This document shows positions 25,448 through 33,753 of a DNA stretch of 64,000 nucleotides, in pieces. Location of the stretch: assembly GCF_001570405.1 (NCBI RefSeq), contig NZ_BBYM01000031.1, positions 53,511 through 117,510 of the forward strand, read 5' to 3'. How positions within the stretch are numbered: the first letter of the stretch is position 1; the number at the start of each line of letters is the position of its first letter. The notes beneath the pieces were generated by a model that was not told the origin of the DNA, ran no database searches, and saw nothing but the letters and a program-made list of their open reading frames with translations. The stretch comes from Microtetraspora niveoalba (GTDB lineage: Bacteria > Actinomycetota > Actinomycetes > Streptosporangiales > Streptosporangiaceae). A program made the position numbers and the translations under genes.

Positions 25448-26110
25448 ATGCGATACGACCGACATGGGGAGAAATCGGTTGCCGCATTGCGGGACCGGCT
25501 CCAGCATGTGTACTGGATCGGCGGCGGGAGCGGCGCGGGCAAGTCGACGATCGCCCGTCGCATAGCGTCCAGGCACGGTCTGCGTCTCTACGCGACCGAC
25601 GATGTGATGTCGGATCACGCCGGCCGCAGCACCCCCGAGGAATGCCCGTACCTCAGCGGCTTCGTGGCCATGGACATGGACGAGCGATGGGTGAACCGAT
25701 CTCCGGAAACCATGCTCGAGACCTTCCACTGGTTTCGGGGGGAGGGCTTCGACCTGATCATCGAGGATCTCCTCCGCCTGCCGAGGCGACCGGGGGTCGT
25801 CGTCGAGGGCTTCCGGCTGCTGCCGCACCTGGTCGAGCCTCTCCTCGCGGCGCCGGGGCACGCCGTCTGGCTCCTCCCGACACCCGGCTTCCGAGAAGCG
25901 GCGTTCGCCAACCGAGGTTCGACGTGGCAGATCGCAGGGCTCACCAGCGACCCCGAGAGAGCCCTGAACAACCTGCTCGAACGCGATCGGATGTTCACGG
26001 AACGCCTCGCCGGCGATGTGAAGCGCCTCGAACTGCCCGCCGTAGAGGTCGACACCCCGATGACCGAGGACGAACTGACCACGCGAGTGACCGAGGCCTT
26101 CGGCCTCTGA
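25448..26110 (+). CDS. P-loop kinase-like protein
   Basis: 220 residues with Walker A GGGSGAGKST (about 25-34), a switch Asp pair in YATDDVM, and VVVEGFRLLP as a Walker B-like strand. The size and architecture fit small nucleoside/antibiotic-phosphotransferase or adenylate-kinase-like proteins; the substrate is not readable. The start is uncertain because GAAGG abuts the ATG at 25448. It stands alone between divergent bla and convergent TauE genes. Confidence 0.77.
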   Translation: MRYDRHGEKSVAALRDRLQHVYWIGGGSGAGKSTIARRIASRHGLRLYATDDVMSDHAGRSTPEECPYLSGFVAMDMDERWVNRSPETMLETFHWFRGEGFDLIIEDLLRLPRRPGVVVEGFRLLPHLVEPLLAAPGHAVWLLPTPGFREAAFANRGSTWQIAGLTSDPERALNNLLERDRMFTERLAGDVKRLELPAVEVDTPMTEDELTTRVTEAFGL

Positions 26111-26129
26111 CCACTCCCCCGGGGAGCGG
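26111..26129. terminator. Bidirectional hairpin
   Basis: Imperfect repeat CCACTCCCC / GGGGAGCGG directly after the stop of the P-loop gene and before the convergent TauE stop. Confidence 0.5.
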
Positions 26130-26149
26130 TCATCGGCGGGAGCGTCGCC

Positions 26150-26911
26150 TCAGCCGTGCAGGGCCAGATAAGGGGCCAGGGCGAGCAGCGCGACGATGAG
26201 CCCGTACTTCAGCCCCCGGGCCGGCAGGGCGTGCGCGATCTTCCAGCCGATGAGCACGCCGGCGAGCTCGGGGACGCCGACCAGGGCGGCCAGCGGCCAG
26301 TCGACGGCGTCGTGCGCCAGATAGCCGAGGGTGCCCACCGCGGCGACGACGACCGACTGCACCTGCGCCGACGCGAGCGATTCCAGCACGGGGACGCCGA
26401 GAACGATCAGCAGGGGCACGGTCAGCATCGGCCCTCCGATCCCGACGACACCGGCGGCGACGGCCACCGCGAGGCCGAGCCCGGCCACCAGCGGGGTCGG
26501 CGGGACCGCTCCCGCGGCCGGGCCGCGCCGCTCGCGGATCCACACCAGCGCGGCCACCAGGACCAGGAGCAGCCCGAGCGTCAGCCCGAACGCCCGCGTG
26601 GACACCATGGTGTTGACCAGCACACCGAGCGGAGTGCCGACCACCGCGGTGCCGGCCAGCAGCAGCGCCGTACGGCGGGTCGCGGGGTCGCGCAACTGCC
26701 CGGAGCGGGTGTACGCGGCCGTGGCGAGCGCGCCCGTCGCGACGTGGGTGACGATCGCGGTGCCGGCCACCTCGGCCGGGGACAGCCCCGTCAGGGCGAA
26801 CAGCCCGATCGTGGGCAGGACGCCGCCGGGCCCGAGCGCGGTGATCCCGACCCCTCCGGCGAAGCCGAACAGTCCCAGCAGCACCAGCAGCGGAAGCGAC
26901 AGGTCCTCCAT
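26150..26911 (-). CDS. TauE/SafE (TSUP) family membrane transporter
   Basis: 253 residues, about eight transmembrane segments, with the duplicated family motif: N-terminal GGVGITALGPGGVLPTIGLF and the internal repeat GVVGIGGPMLTVPLLIVLGV. The family exports or imports sulfite, sulfoacetate or other organic anions; substrate unknown. ATG at 26911 follows GGAGG by 7 bases. The open frame extends to 27898 but crosses the GntR gene. It lies 164 bases downstream of the GntR regulator on the same strand, a likely target. Confidence 0.9.
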   Translation of the reverse strand: MEDLSLPLLVLLGLFGFAGGVGITALGPGGVLPTIGLFALTGLSPAEVAGTAIVTHVATGALATAAYTRSGQLRDPATRRTALLLAGTAVVGTPLGVLVNTMVSTRAFGLTLGLLLVLVAALVWIRERRGPAAGAVPPTPLVAGLGLAVAVAAGVVGIGGPMLTVPLLIVLGVPVLESLASAQVQSVVVAAVGTLGYLAHDAVDWPLAALVGVPELAGVLIGWKIAHALPARGLKYGLIVALLALAPYLALHG

Positions 26912-27075
26912 CAGCACGCCTCCGTACGGCGGGATCGCGGCGTGTCCGGGCGGGCGAAAGTCATGGGCCACCTTCAGGCGAGAGTCGAGCCGGACGAACC
27001 GCCCGGCCCCGGGGATGTGGGGAGGTCGGCCGACCGCCGGGGTCGGCCCCGGTGGTCGGTCGGTCACGTAGAACG

Positions 27076-27852
27076 TCAGCCGGTCGGCGGGAACGTGGAC
27101 GGATCCGAGGCCGACCGGCCGCGGTGCACGGTCGCGCACAGTGTGAACCGGTCGGCGCGGACGCGGATCGACTCGACGTCGACCGGCCGCCCGTCGGACA
27201 GGAAGGTGAGCCGTTCGATCGCGAACACCGCCGCGCCGACCGGGATCTCCAGCAGCGCCGCGGTGCCGGGATCGGCGGTGACCGCGTGCACCGCCACCTC
27301 CGCACGGCCGAGCAGGAGACCCGTCGTCTCCTCGATCAGTGCGAAGACGTCCCGTCCGGCGAGGTCGCCGCCCAGGACGCCCCGCCCCACATCGGCCGTG
27401 AGGTACGACGTGTCCAGTGACAGCGGCAGCCCGTCCAGCCTGCGCAGCCGTTCGATGTGGACCGCCGCGGCCCCGGCCGGCAGGTTCAACCGCTCGGCGA
27501 TCGCCGCGGGCGGGCCGGCGACGACCTCGGCGACGCGGACCTCGTTGGTGACCGTTCCGTAGCCGGTCAGGGCCTCGGCCAGTCCCGCCAGCCGGTCCAG
27601 CCCGTGGCCGTACTTCGGCGTCACGACGGTGGTGCCCACCCCGCGCCGCCGGGTGATCAGGCCCTCGCCCCGGAGCAGGCCGAGCGCCTCCCGGACCGCG
27701 TTGCGCGAGGCGCCGAGCCGATCTCCAAGGGTGCGCTCGTCGGGCAGCACCCCGTCGCCGAACGCGCCGGCCGTGATCTGCTGCCGCAGCAGGTCGGCCA
27801 CCCGCCGCGCCCGCTGGGCCCTCGGCTGTGACGACACCCAGCCGTCGCTCAT
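27076..27852 (-). CDS. GntR/HutC-family regulator (UTRA domain)
   Basis: 258 residues: N-terminal GntR winged helix (RRVADLLRQQITAGAFGDGV; RLGASRNAVREALGLLRGEG; RRGVGTTVV) and a C-terminal UTRA effector domain (LNLPAGAAAVHIERLRRLDG; LEIPVGAAVFAIERLTF). HutC-type members sense small metabolites. ATG at 27852 follows GGGGG by 5 bases; the frame extends to 27891 without another good site. It may regulate the TauE gene. Confidence 0.9.
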   Translation of the reverse strand: MSDGWVSSQPRAQRARRVADLLRQQITAGAFGDGVLPDERTLGDRLGASRNAVREALGLLRGEGLITRRRGVGTTVVTPKYGHGLDRLAGLAEALTGYGTVTNEVRVAEVVAGPPAAIAERLNLPAGAAAVHIERLRRLDGLPLSLDTSYLTADVGRGVLGGDLAGRDVFALIEETTGLLLGRAEVAVHAVTADPGTAALLEIPVGAAVFAIERLTFLSDGRPVDVESIRVRADRFTLCATVHRGRSASDPSTFPPTG

Positions 27853-27912
27853 CGAATCCCCCGTCCGGGTGCCGACACCGCTGTCCGCCACCGGTCACGC
27901 TATCCGGGCACT

Positions 27913-27932
27913 GTTACGCCAGAGTTACGCCA
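27913..27932. repeat. Direct repeat in the GntR promoter region
   Basis: GTTACGCCA at 27913 and again at 27924, 11 bases apart (one helical turn), about 60 bases upstream of the GntR start; a TTGACC follows at 27939 on the + strand. Possible regulator site. The remaining gap to 28151 holds nothing I can name. Confidence 0.35.
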
Positions 27933-28151
27933 CCCAGGTTGACCTGCGCGAACGCCTGACCTCGGGGTTCCCGGAGCCGCTGCGGGGTTGCGCCGCCCTG
28001 ATCCGCGCACGGAGCCGGGGACCGGTCCCCCGCCGCTCGCGGCGTCCCACCGCCGCCTGGCCGCCGCCGACCGCCCATGTGCCGGCTGGACTCTCCCAGA
28101 CGACTCCGGGTATCCGTTCCGCCCCGGACAGGGACACGAGGTCGGCGCGGG

Positions 28152-29006
28152 CTACGAGCCCACCGGTTCGAGGAAACCTTCGAGGACCACCACGCCCTCC
28201 CCGTACTTCTCGTCGACCTCGCGCTGGAGTTCCGGCGTGACCACCCAGACGCCGATCGAGACCTGGCCCGTGCGCCCGTCCGCCGAGGCCGACTGCACCC
28301 CCTTCATCTCCTTCAACACCCGCTCCTGGATCTCGCTCAGCTCGGCCTCGCTGCGCTGAGCGCTGTTCAGGCACAGCGCACCGCCCCAGATCTCACGGAT
28401 CTCGGGCTCGCGCGCCGACGCGTCGCCGGTGAACCACAGGTTCAGCACGAGCCGCTTGGGGTCGTTGGCGTAGCGCTCCACGGATCGCACGTCATCGGGC
28501 CGGTACTCCTCGATCTCTTCCAGGTAGCTCTGGTCCAGCACGGCCTGCGCGTACCCGGGAAGCGTCCGGGCCTTCTCGATCGCGGCCTCCATCGCCCGGG
28601 AGGTGGCCTTCGCGGGGTCGACCGGCCGCCAGCCGCCCGCGGGCTCCGGGCAGGGAGTGGTGGGGCCGGACCGGTCCGGCGGGGCGTCGGGACGCTCGGC
28701 GGGGCGCGGCGGCTCGGTGAGCGTCAGCCTCGTGCCGTCCCAGGTGCCGACCACGTGGTACTCGCCCCAGCGCACGCCATTGCGAGCGGAGTGCTCGACC
28801 GCGTTCCAGTCCCACCCGACGACGTCGGGCCCACCGCACTGCGGCGGCATGGATTGCGCGACGAAAGAGCAGAGCTGGGGACCGTGCCGCGCGTCGGACA
28901 GCACGGTCGCGTCGGCCTGGTACCTCTCCGGGTGAGCGGTCACGGCCGGGGCCGTCCCACAGGCGGCGAGCGTCACGAGCGCGGCCACAGACCAGATGCC
29001 TCTCAT
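28152..29006 (-). CDS. Putative secreted lipoprotein, unknown function
   Basis: 284 residues. MRGIWSVAALVTLAAC is a short lipoprotein signal with the lipobox LAAC, so the mature protein would be tethered by its Cys on the outer membrane face. The mature part is acidic, with paired Cys (LCSFVAQSMPPQCGG) and a C-terminal ELQREVDEKYGEGVVVLEGF that resembles no family I know. ATG at 29006; in-frame ATGs at 29033 would precede an extra Arg-rich piece. Monocistronic, divergent from the small secreted protein at 29129. Confidence 0.72.
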   Translation of the reverse strand: MRGIWSVAALVTLAACGTAPAVTAHPERYQADATVLSDARHGPQLCSFVAQSMPPQCGGPDVVGWDWNAVEHSARNGVRWGEYHVVGTWDGTRLTLTEPPRPAERPDAPPDRSGPTTPCPEPAGGWRPVDPAKATSRAMEAAIEKARTLPGYAQAVLDQSYLEEIEEYRPDDVRSVERYANDPKRLVLNLWFTGDASAREPEIREIWGGALCLNSAQRSEAELSEIQERVLKEMKGVQSASADGRTGQVSIGVWVVTPELQREVDEKYGEGVVVLEGFLEPVGS

Positions 29007-29090
29007 GCACCTGAGACGGACCTGAGCGATCAAGGGTTCACAGCACCCTCGATCGGTCCGTACGTGACAGGTCCGTCACGCCCCATAAGG

Positions 29091-29121
29091 TGTCACAAAA
29101 GTGATCGCACACCCCTAATGT
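29091..29121 (+). promoter_or_regulatory. Promoter for a leaderless secreted-protein gene
   Basis: TGTCAC at 29091 and TAATGT at 29116; the latter is 7 bases before GTG at 29129, so transcription should begin at or next to the start codon. Confidence 0.5.
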
Positions 29122-29128
29122 GACCGGC

Positions 29129-29437
29129 GTGCGGAAACCGATCATCGCCGCCCTCACCGCGGCAACGCTGCTGCTCACCCCCGGAGCCGCCGCCTTCGCG
29201 GCTACCGACGCCCACTCCCACACGGCCTCGGCCGGCTGGTGCGCGAAGAGGCAGCCCTCGGGCAAGTACTACTACCGGCACCAGAAGCACTGGGACTGCG
29301 TCTCGCCCGGCGCCTTCTGCGCCCAAGCCCAGCACAACACGTACGGATACTCCATGCGGGCCGCCGCCCACACCAAGCGGTACAAGTGCGTCCGGTACCC
29401 CAGCGGCACCTGGCACTGGAAGCCGGTCCCCGCCTGA
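29129..29437 (+). CDS. Small secreted cysteine-containing protein
   Basis: 102 residues. Signal peptide MRKPIIAALTAATLLLTPGA ends near AFA; the mature ~78 residues are basic and rich in Tyr, His and Trp with four Cys (GWCAKRQ, WDCVSPGAFCAQ, YKCVRY), fitting two disulfides. No family recognised; a small exported binding or antimicrobial-like protein is conceivable. GTG at 29129 is chosen because the -10 box makes it leaderless; GTG at 29120 is in frame but overlaps that box. A strong terminator follows. Confidence 0.65.
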   Translation: MRKPIIAALTAATLLLTPGAAAFAATDAHSHTASAGWCAKRQPSGKYYYRHQKHWDCVSPGAFCAQAQHNTYGYSMRAAAHTKRYKCVRYPSGTWHWKPVPA

Positions 29438-29468
29438 CCCTCGCCGACACAACCGAACACGTCCCAGC

Positions 29469-29512
29469 CGGCACCGCCGGGAGTCGCCGATCGCGGCCTC
29501 CCGGCGGTGCCG
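29469..29512 (+). terminator. Strong intrinsic terminator
   Basis: 15-bp perfect stem CGGCACCGCCGGGAG / CTCCCGGCGGTGCCG with a 14-nt loop, followed by CTTTTAT, 32 bases after the small secreted protein gene. Confidence 0.8.
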
Positions 29513-29686
29513 CTTTTATCTCGCCCGCCGTCATCACGGAGCCTCCGTCGGGGAGGTCCGGAGCGCCGCGGACCTGCACTGTCCTGCGGACCCCCGGAAG
29601 GCCGCGCCCCGGCGGCGCGCGGCGCGTCGTGCCTCCGACCCGGCCCGATGCCGTACACCCCGAGCATTGTCGCTGGTAAGAGAGTT

Positions 29687-29709
29687 ATCAGTTAAGAAAC
29701 TTGACAGAT
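29687..29709. promoter_or_regulatory. Palindromic operator of chitinase gene 1
   Basis: ATCAGTTAAG-AAA-CTTGACAGAT, 8 of 10 arm positions complementary, overlapping the -35 box. The same 15-base core GTTAAGAAACTTGAC recurs at 43006 before the second chitinase. Position over the -35 box predicts repression. Confidence 0.6.
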
Positions 29710-29730
29710 GAGCCGGTTGGTCCCGACGAT
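29701..29730 (+). promoter_or_regulatory. Chitinase gene 1 promoter
   Basis: TTGACA at 29701 and GACGAT at 29725 with an 18-base spacer; transcription would start near 29737 and give a leader of about 136 nt. Confidence 0.6.
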
Positions 29731-29734
29731 GTAA

Positions 29735-29872
29735 CCACTCGGATCCGTGTACCCATCCAGCGCCTGCCGGCGAGGAAGCCCTCCGGCGACGTCGCCGGTG
29801 CGCCATCACCCGTGCCCTCACCCCCCTCGATCGGCGCGAAGGCTCCGATCGCTCCTGGTTCGGGAGACCTTC
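29735..29872 (+). promoter_or_regulatory. Structured 5' leader RNA, copy 1 (SD-sequestering)
   Basis: Leader of chitinase gene 1, alignable with 43050-43176. In order: GGATCCGTG; a hairpin at 29761-29772 (CGCC/GGCG); GAGGAAG; a hairpin at 29783-29798 (CCGGCG/CGCCGG); the box CCATCACC; a hairpin at 29828-29851 (CGATCGG/CCGATCG); and a last hairpin at 29852-29866 (CTCCT/GGGAG) whose 3' arm is the ribosome binding site, 6 bases before the ATG. Opening of this hairpin would switch on translation. It matches no riboswitch class I know. Confidence 0.58.
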
Positions 29873-31441
29873 ATGCGAAATCGAACACCACGCCTGCTGA
29901 CGCTGGCGGTGGCAGTGCTGCTGGCGGCCCTGGGTGCCCTCGTCACCCAGACCTCGGCCAGCGCGGCCAACCTGCTCGCGAATCCGGACTTCGAGACCGG
30001 AACCCTCTCGCCGTGGACCTGCACCGGCGGACTGGGGTCGGTGGTCGGCTCCCCGGTCCACTCCGGCACCAAGGCGCTCGCCGGCGCGGCGAGCGGCTCC
30101 GACACCGCCCAGTGCAGCCAGACCGTGTCCGTACGGCCCAGCACCGCGTACACGCTGTCCGCCTGGGTCCGGGGCAGCTACGTGTACCTGGGCGTGAACG
30201 GCGGCGGGTCCACCTGGACCTCCTCGCCGACGGCGTACACGCAGCTCACCGTCCCCTTCACCACCGCGGCCGGCCAGACCACCGCGGTGATCTACCTGCA
30301 CGGCTGGTACGGCCAGGGCACCTACTACGCCGACGACCTGAACTTCGACGGCCCCGGCGGCCCCTCCCCCTCCCCGTCGGCCTCCGCCTCGCCGTCTCCC
30401 TCGGCCTCGCCGTCGCCGTCCCCGTCCGCGTCGCCGTCGCCGTCGGCCTCCCCCTCGCCCTCCCCCTCGGCCTCGCCGTCGGACGTGACGTGCGCGGTGA
30501 AGTCGAGGCCGACCGGCAAGGTCCTGCAGGGATACTGGGAGAACTGGGACGGCGCCTCGAACGGCGTGCACCCGCCGCTCGGCTGGATCCCGATCACCGA
30601 CTCCCGCATCCAGGCCCACGGCTACAACGTGATCAACGCGGCGTTCCCGGTCATCCGCTCCGACGGCACCGCCCTGTGGGAGGACGGCATGGACTCCACG
30701 GTCAAGGTGGCCACCCCGGCGGAGATGTGCGCGGCCAAGGCCGCCGGCGCGACGATCCTCATGTCGATCGGCGGAGCGACCGCGGGCATCGATCTCAGCT
30801 CCAGCACGGTCGCCGACCGCTTCGTCGCGACCATCGTGCCGATCCTCAAGCGGTACAACTTCGACGGCATCGACATCGACATCGAGACCGGGCTGAGCGG
30901 CAGCGGCAACATCAACCAGCTCTCCGCGTCGCAGGCCAACCTCATCCGGATCATCGACGGCGTGCTCGCCCAGATGCCGTCGAACTTCGGCCTGACCATG
31001 GCCCCCGAGACGGCGTACGTCACCGGCGGCAGCGTGACCTACGGCTCGATCTGGGGCGCGTACCTGCCGATCATCAAGAAGTACGCCGACAACGGCCGCC
31101 TGTGGTGGCTGAACATGCAGTACTACAACGGCAGCATGTACGGCTGCTCCGGTGACTCCTACTCCGCGGGGACGGTGCAGGGCTTCACCGCCCAGACCAC
31201 CTGCCTGGACAAGGGCCTGGTCATCCAGGGCACCACGATCAGGGTTCCGTACGACAAGCAGGTCCCGGGGCTGCCCGCCCAGCCCGGAGCCGGCGGCGGC
31301 CACATGGCGCCCTCGCTGGTGAGCCAGAGCTGGAACAGCTTCGGCGGCAACCTCAAGGGCCTGATGACCTGGTCCATCAACTGGGACGGGTCGAAGGGCT
31401 GGACCTTCGGCGACAACGTCAGGTCGCTGCAGGGCCGCTGA
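29873..31441 (+). CDS. Secreted GH18 chitinase with N-terminal CBM
   Basis: 522 residues. Signal peptide MRNRTPRLLTLAVAVLLAAL to about residue 31; carbohydrate-binding module about 32-160 (NPDFETGTLSPWTC, GWYGQGTYYADDLNFDG); a Ser/Pro linker (about 163-203, some forty residues of SPSPSAS type); then a GH18 barrel with GYWENWDG, SIGGATAG and the catalytic DGIDIDIETG, whose last Glu is the acid/base. The end (LKGLMTWSINWDGSKGW) is typical of bacterial ChiC/ChiD-type GH18. It cleaves chitin outside the cell. Expression is probably controlled by the operator and leader RNA shared with 43177-44919. Confidence 0.94.
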   Translation: MRNRTPRLLTLAVAVLLAALGALVTQTSASAANLLANPDFETGTLSPWTCTGGLGSVVGSPVHSGTKALAGAASGSDTAQCSQTVSVRPSTAYTLSAWVRGSYVYLGVNGGGSTWTSSPTAYTQLTVPFTTAAGQTTAVIYLHGWYGQGTYYADDLNFDGPGGPSPSPSASASPSPSASPSPSPSASPSPSASPSPSPSASPSDVTCAVKSRPTGKVLQGYWENWDGASNGVHPPLGWIPITDSRIQAHGYNVINAAFPVIRSDGTALWEDGMDSTVKVATPAEMCAAKAAGATILMSIGGATAGIDLSSSTVADRFVATIVPILKRYNFDGIDIDIETGLSGSGNINQLSASQANLIRIIDGVLAQMPSNFGLTMAPETAYVTGGSVTYGSIWGAYLPIIKKYADNGRLWWLNMQYYNGSMYGCSGDSYSAGTVQGFTAQTTCLDKGLVIQGTTIRVPYDKQVPGLPAQPGAGGGHMAPSLVSQSWNSFGGNLKGLMTWSINWDGSKGWTFGDNVRSLQGR

Positions 31442-31451
31442 TCGTACGCAC

Positions 31452-31481
31452 GGGCCGCTCCTGCCTGACCGGGAGCGGCCC
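31452..31481 (+). terminator. Terminator of chitinase gene 1
   Basis: Perfect 10-bp stem GGGCCGCTCC / GGAGCGGCCC, loop of 10, starting 10 bases after the stop; also between this gene and the convergent ASCH gene. Confidence 0.72.
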
Positions 31482-31501
31482 GCCGCGTGCCGGGACGCCC
31501 G

Positions 31502-31903
31502 TCAGCGGGTCTCGACGACGCGGAAGGCCAGGCAGACGACGAGGGTGCGATCGTCGACCGGGGTGCCGACGCGGCTCCAGAAGCGGCGGTGGACGTCGCG
31601 CCACTCCTCAAGGGAGGCATCGCCTTCGCCCTCGGCCTCGGCGTGCTCCCACGGCACGTCGACGAAGGGCGTCACCGCCACGCCGGTGACCTCGATGACG
31701 GCGACGGACCGGCCCTCGTCGTCCAGCAGCGCCAGCCGTTCGCCGGGGTACTCCAGCCCCTCGGCCTCCCTGGTGTAGTCCTCGACCAGCAGGCTGGTCG
31801 TGGCGGTCTTCTTCCCGGCCAGGACGAGAGCGTTCAGCTCCCCCCGCACCGCGCCCGGTGTGCCCAGCTCAAGGGAGCGCATCCCGTCGACTCGCGGCCA
31901 CAT
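31502..31903 (-). CDS. ASCH-domain protein
   Basis: 133 residues covering a complete ASCH (PUA-like) domain: NALVLAGKKTATTSLL, LALLDDEGRSVAVIEVTGVA and W-x-R/F closing segments (WRDVHRRFWSR, LVVCLAFRVVE). ASCH proteins bind RNA or nucleosides; YqfB-type members are N4-acetylcytidine amidohydrolases. The ATG at 31903 follows GAAGAG; ATG at 31882 is an alternative. Likely monocistronic. Confidence 0.82.
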   Translation of the reverse strand: MWPRVDGMRSLELGTPGAVRGELNALVLAGKKTATTSLLVEDYTREAEGLEYPGERLALLDDEGRSVAVIEVTGVAVTPFVDVPWEHAEAEGEGDASLEEWRDVHRRFWSRVGTPVDDRTLVVCLAFRVVETR

Positions 31904-32113
31904 CGTCTCTTCGCCTCACTCCGGGAAATCGGCGGATCACAGGTACTCCGCCGGATCATAGGGGCGGCCCGCCCGTACCGGCGTCCGAGTTTTCCGCCCG
32001 CCGCCGGTTTTCCGCCCGCCCCTGCCCGCCCCGCCGCTGCGTACGGAGTGCGCGGCCGCCTGATCCCGGGTGGCCGCGCGCTCTTCCGGTCCGGCCCGCC
32101 GAGGCGGCGGCGT

Positions 32114-33049
32114 TCAGCGCGGGATCACCCAGTCCGGCGTCCAGGTCCCAGCGGCGCCGTGGCCGGCCGCCGTGGCGGCGAGGTGGGCGCGGAGGGTGGC
32201 CAGCGCGGGGTGGGGATTGTCGCGGTGCCACAGGAGCGAGTGCGGGTAGACGGGCACGGGGTCGGTCACCGGGATGCGGCGCAGGCCGTGGTCGGCGGGC
32301 CAGACCAGGCGGGTCTTCCCGCCCATGAAGGTGGCCAGGGCCGGGGTGTCGGCGATGGTGTCGAGGAGCGCGTCGGAGCCGAAGTTGGGGCCGGTCGCCT
32401 CGATGGTGAGGCCGAACTCGGCGACGAGGTCGTCATAGTAGGCGGCCCACTCGGTTCCGGGGGCGAGGCCGGGCATCCAGATCCGGTGCCCGGTGAGCTG
32501 AGCGATGGTCACCGACCGGGCGGACGCCAGCGCGTGGGCGGGGCCGATGAGGAGCTGGAGCGGCTCGTCGAGCACCCGGACCGACTCGATGTCCTCGGGA
32601 AGGGGCCGGCCGGGCATGGCGACGGCGCGGAAGGACGCGTCGATCGCACCGGACCGAATGGCGGCGACGGCCTTCTCGATGTCGAACAGCATCACCACGT
32701 CGAGGTCGATCTCGGGGTACGCGCGGTGGAAGGCGCGCATCAGGCCCGACGCCGCGCTGCGCGAGGCGATCATGTCGACGCGCAGCGGACGGCGGCCGGT
32801 GCGCACGGACGCGACCGCGCGCTCGGCGACGCGCAGCAGCTCCCGGGCGTGGGGCAGGAACGCCTGCCCGTCGATGGTGAGCTCGGCGCCGCGCGGCGTG
32901 CGGGTGAACAGCCGCACGCCGACGTCGCGCTCCAGCGCGGCGATGCGCTTGGAGACGGCCTGCTGGGTGACCGCCAGCTCGGCGGCGGCCTCCTGGAACT
33001 GCCCCGCGTCGGCGGCGGCGACGAAGGTCCGGAGGATGTCGAGGTCCAT
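32114..33049 (-). CDS. LysR-family regulator
   Basis: 311 residues: N-terminal HTH (MDLDILRTFVAAADAGQFQE; AVTQQAVSKRIAALERDVGV) and a LysR substrate domain (RVDMIASRSAASGLMRAFHR; TDPVPVYPHSLLWHRDN). Inducer and target unknown. ATG at 33049; the palindrome at 33068 is just upstream, fitting autoregulation. It follows the deacetylase/asparaginase operon on the same strand but with a 155-base gap and its own site. Confidence 0.92.
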   Translation of the reverse strand: MDLDILRTFVAAADAGQFQEAAAELAVTQQAVSKRIAALERDVGVRLFTRTPRGAELTIDGQAFLPHARELLRVAERAVASVRTGRRPLRVDMIASRSAASGLMRAFHRAYPEIDLDVVMLFDIEKAVAAIRSGAIDASFRAVAMPGRPLPEDIESVRVLDEPLQLLIGPAHALASARSVTIAQLTGHRIWMPGLAPGTEWAAYYDDLVAEFGLTIEATGPNFGSDALLDTIADTPALATFMGGKTRLVWPADHGLRRIPVTDPVPVYPHSLLWHRDNPHPALATLRAHLAATAAGHGAAGTWTPDWVIPR

Positions 33050-33067
33050 GCGGACACCCTATGGAGA

Positions 33068-33080
33068 CAACCGTTGGTTG
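33068..33080. promoter_or_regulatory. Short palindrome upstream of LysR gene
   Basis: CAACC-GTT-GGTTG, 19 bases before the LysR start; candidate autoregulatory site, short. Confidence 0.35.
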
Positions 33081-33204
33081 TGGCCGGGTGGCCCTGCGGT
33101 TGTTCGATCCCTGGGTACGGCGCTCTCTTTGATGCTTCCGATCGCGGATCGGTTGTGCGGGCGAGTGGCGAGGGGCCTGCGGGATCGCGCGATCATCACC
33201 CTGG

Positions 33205-33714
33205 TCACGCCGCGGCGGCGCCCAGGATCCTCCCGTCCGCCGCGAGCAGCCGGAACGGCGCCACCCGCTCGGGCGCGTCCAGGGCGACCGCGCGCCGGTC
33301 GAACGCGCGGACCCCGAGCCCGAACGCGGCGAGCCGCAGATGCAGGCCGCCGTCCGGCGGCACGCTCATCACCGTGACGGCCGCCGGCGGGTGCGGCACG
33401 ACGGGCGGGCGATAGCCGGGAAAGGCGTCGTCCTCGGGGCCGGTCCCGCGCTCGTGGTCGCGCAGCGACGCTTCGAGCTCGTCCCATCCCGCCGCCGCCA
33501 GCCGGTGCGCCACGCCGTCCAGCAGCCGGTCGAGGGTCGGCGCGACGAGGGCGCCGCCGGTGCTGCCGGAGGCCAGCCAGCCCTGCGGGACGGGCCGGAC
33601 GGTCACCCCCGCGCACACCGCTCCGACGAACCGGGCGACGGCCGACCGCCGCCGGAGGCCGGAGACGAGCGGCCCGGCCCAGTCGGCGGGCGGCCCTCCG
33701 CAGGCACCGCACAT
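33205..33714 (-). CDS. Uncharacterised protein with N-terminal CxxC
   Basis: 169 residues; begins MCGACGGPPADWAGPL, a CxxC knuckle found at the start of some actinobacterial metabolic accessory proteins, and has an Ala/Arg-rich helical body with no signal peptide. No catalytic motif identified. AAGGAGG lies 7 bases before the ATG, a strong site. It starts 39 bases after the deacetylase stop, so it is probably the last gene of that operon and may be an accessory subunit for one of its enzymes. Confidence 0.66.
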   Translation of the reverse strand: MCGACGGPPADWAGPLVSGLRRRSAVARFVGAVCAGVTVRPVPQGWLASGSTGGALVAPTLDRLLDGVAHRLAAAGWDELEASLRDHERGTGPEDDAFPGYRPPVVPHPPAAVTVMSVPPDGGLHLRLAAFGLGVRAFDRRAVALDAPERVAPFRLLAADGRILGAAAA

Positions 33715-33753
33715 CCGGCACCCTCCTTCCTCGTCGCGCCCCTCGCCGTACGG

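Noticed and set aside
26150..27898. 582-codon frame joining GntR region and TauE transporter
   Set aside because: Only the last 253 codons have a ribosome binding site and transporter similarity; the first part is out of phase with the real GntR gene.
29735..29872. Chitinase leader as a c-di-GMP or ydaO c-di-AMP riboswitch
   Set aside because: Neither the GEMM core nor the ydaO conserved boxes are present.
30360..30485. Repeats resembling a small CRISPR or minisatellite
   Set aside because: They encode the Ser/Pro linker of the chitinase, in frame, with irregular period.
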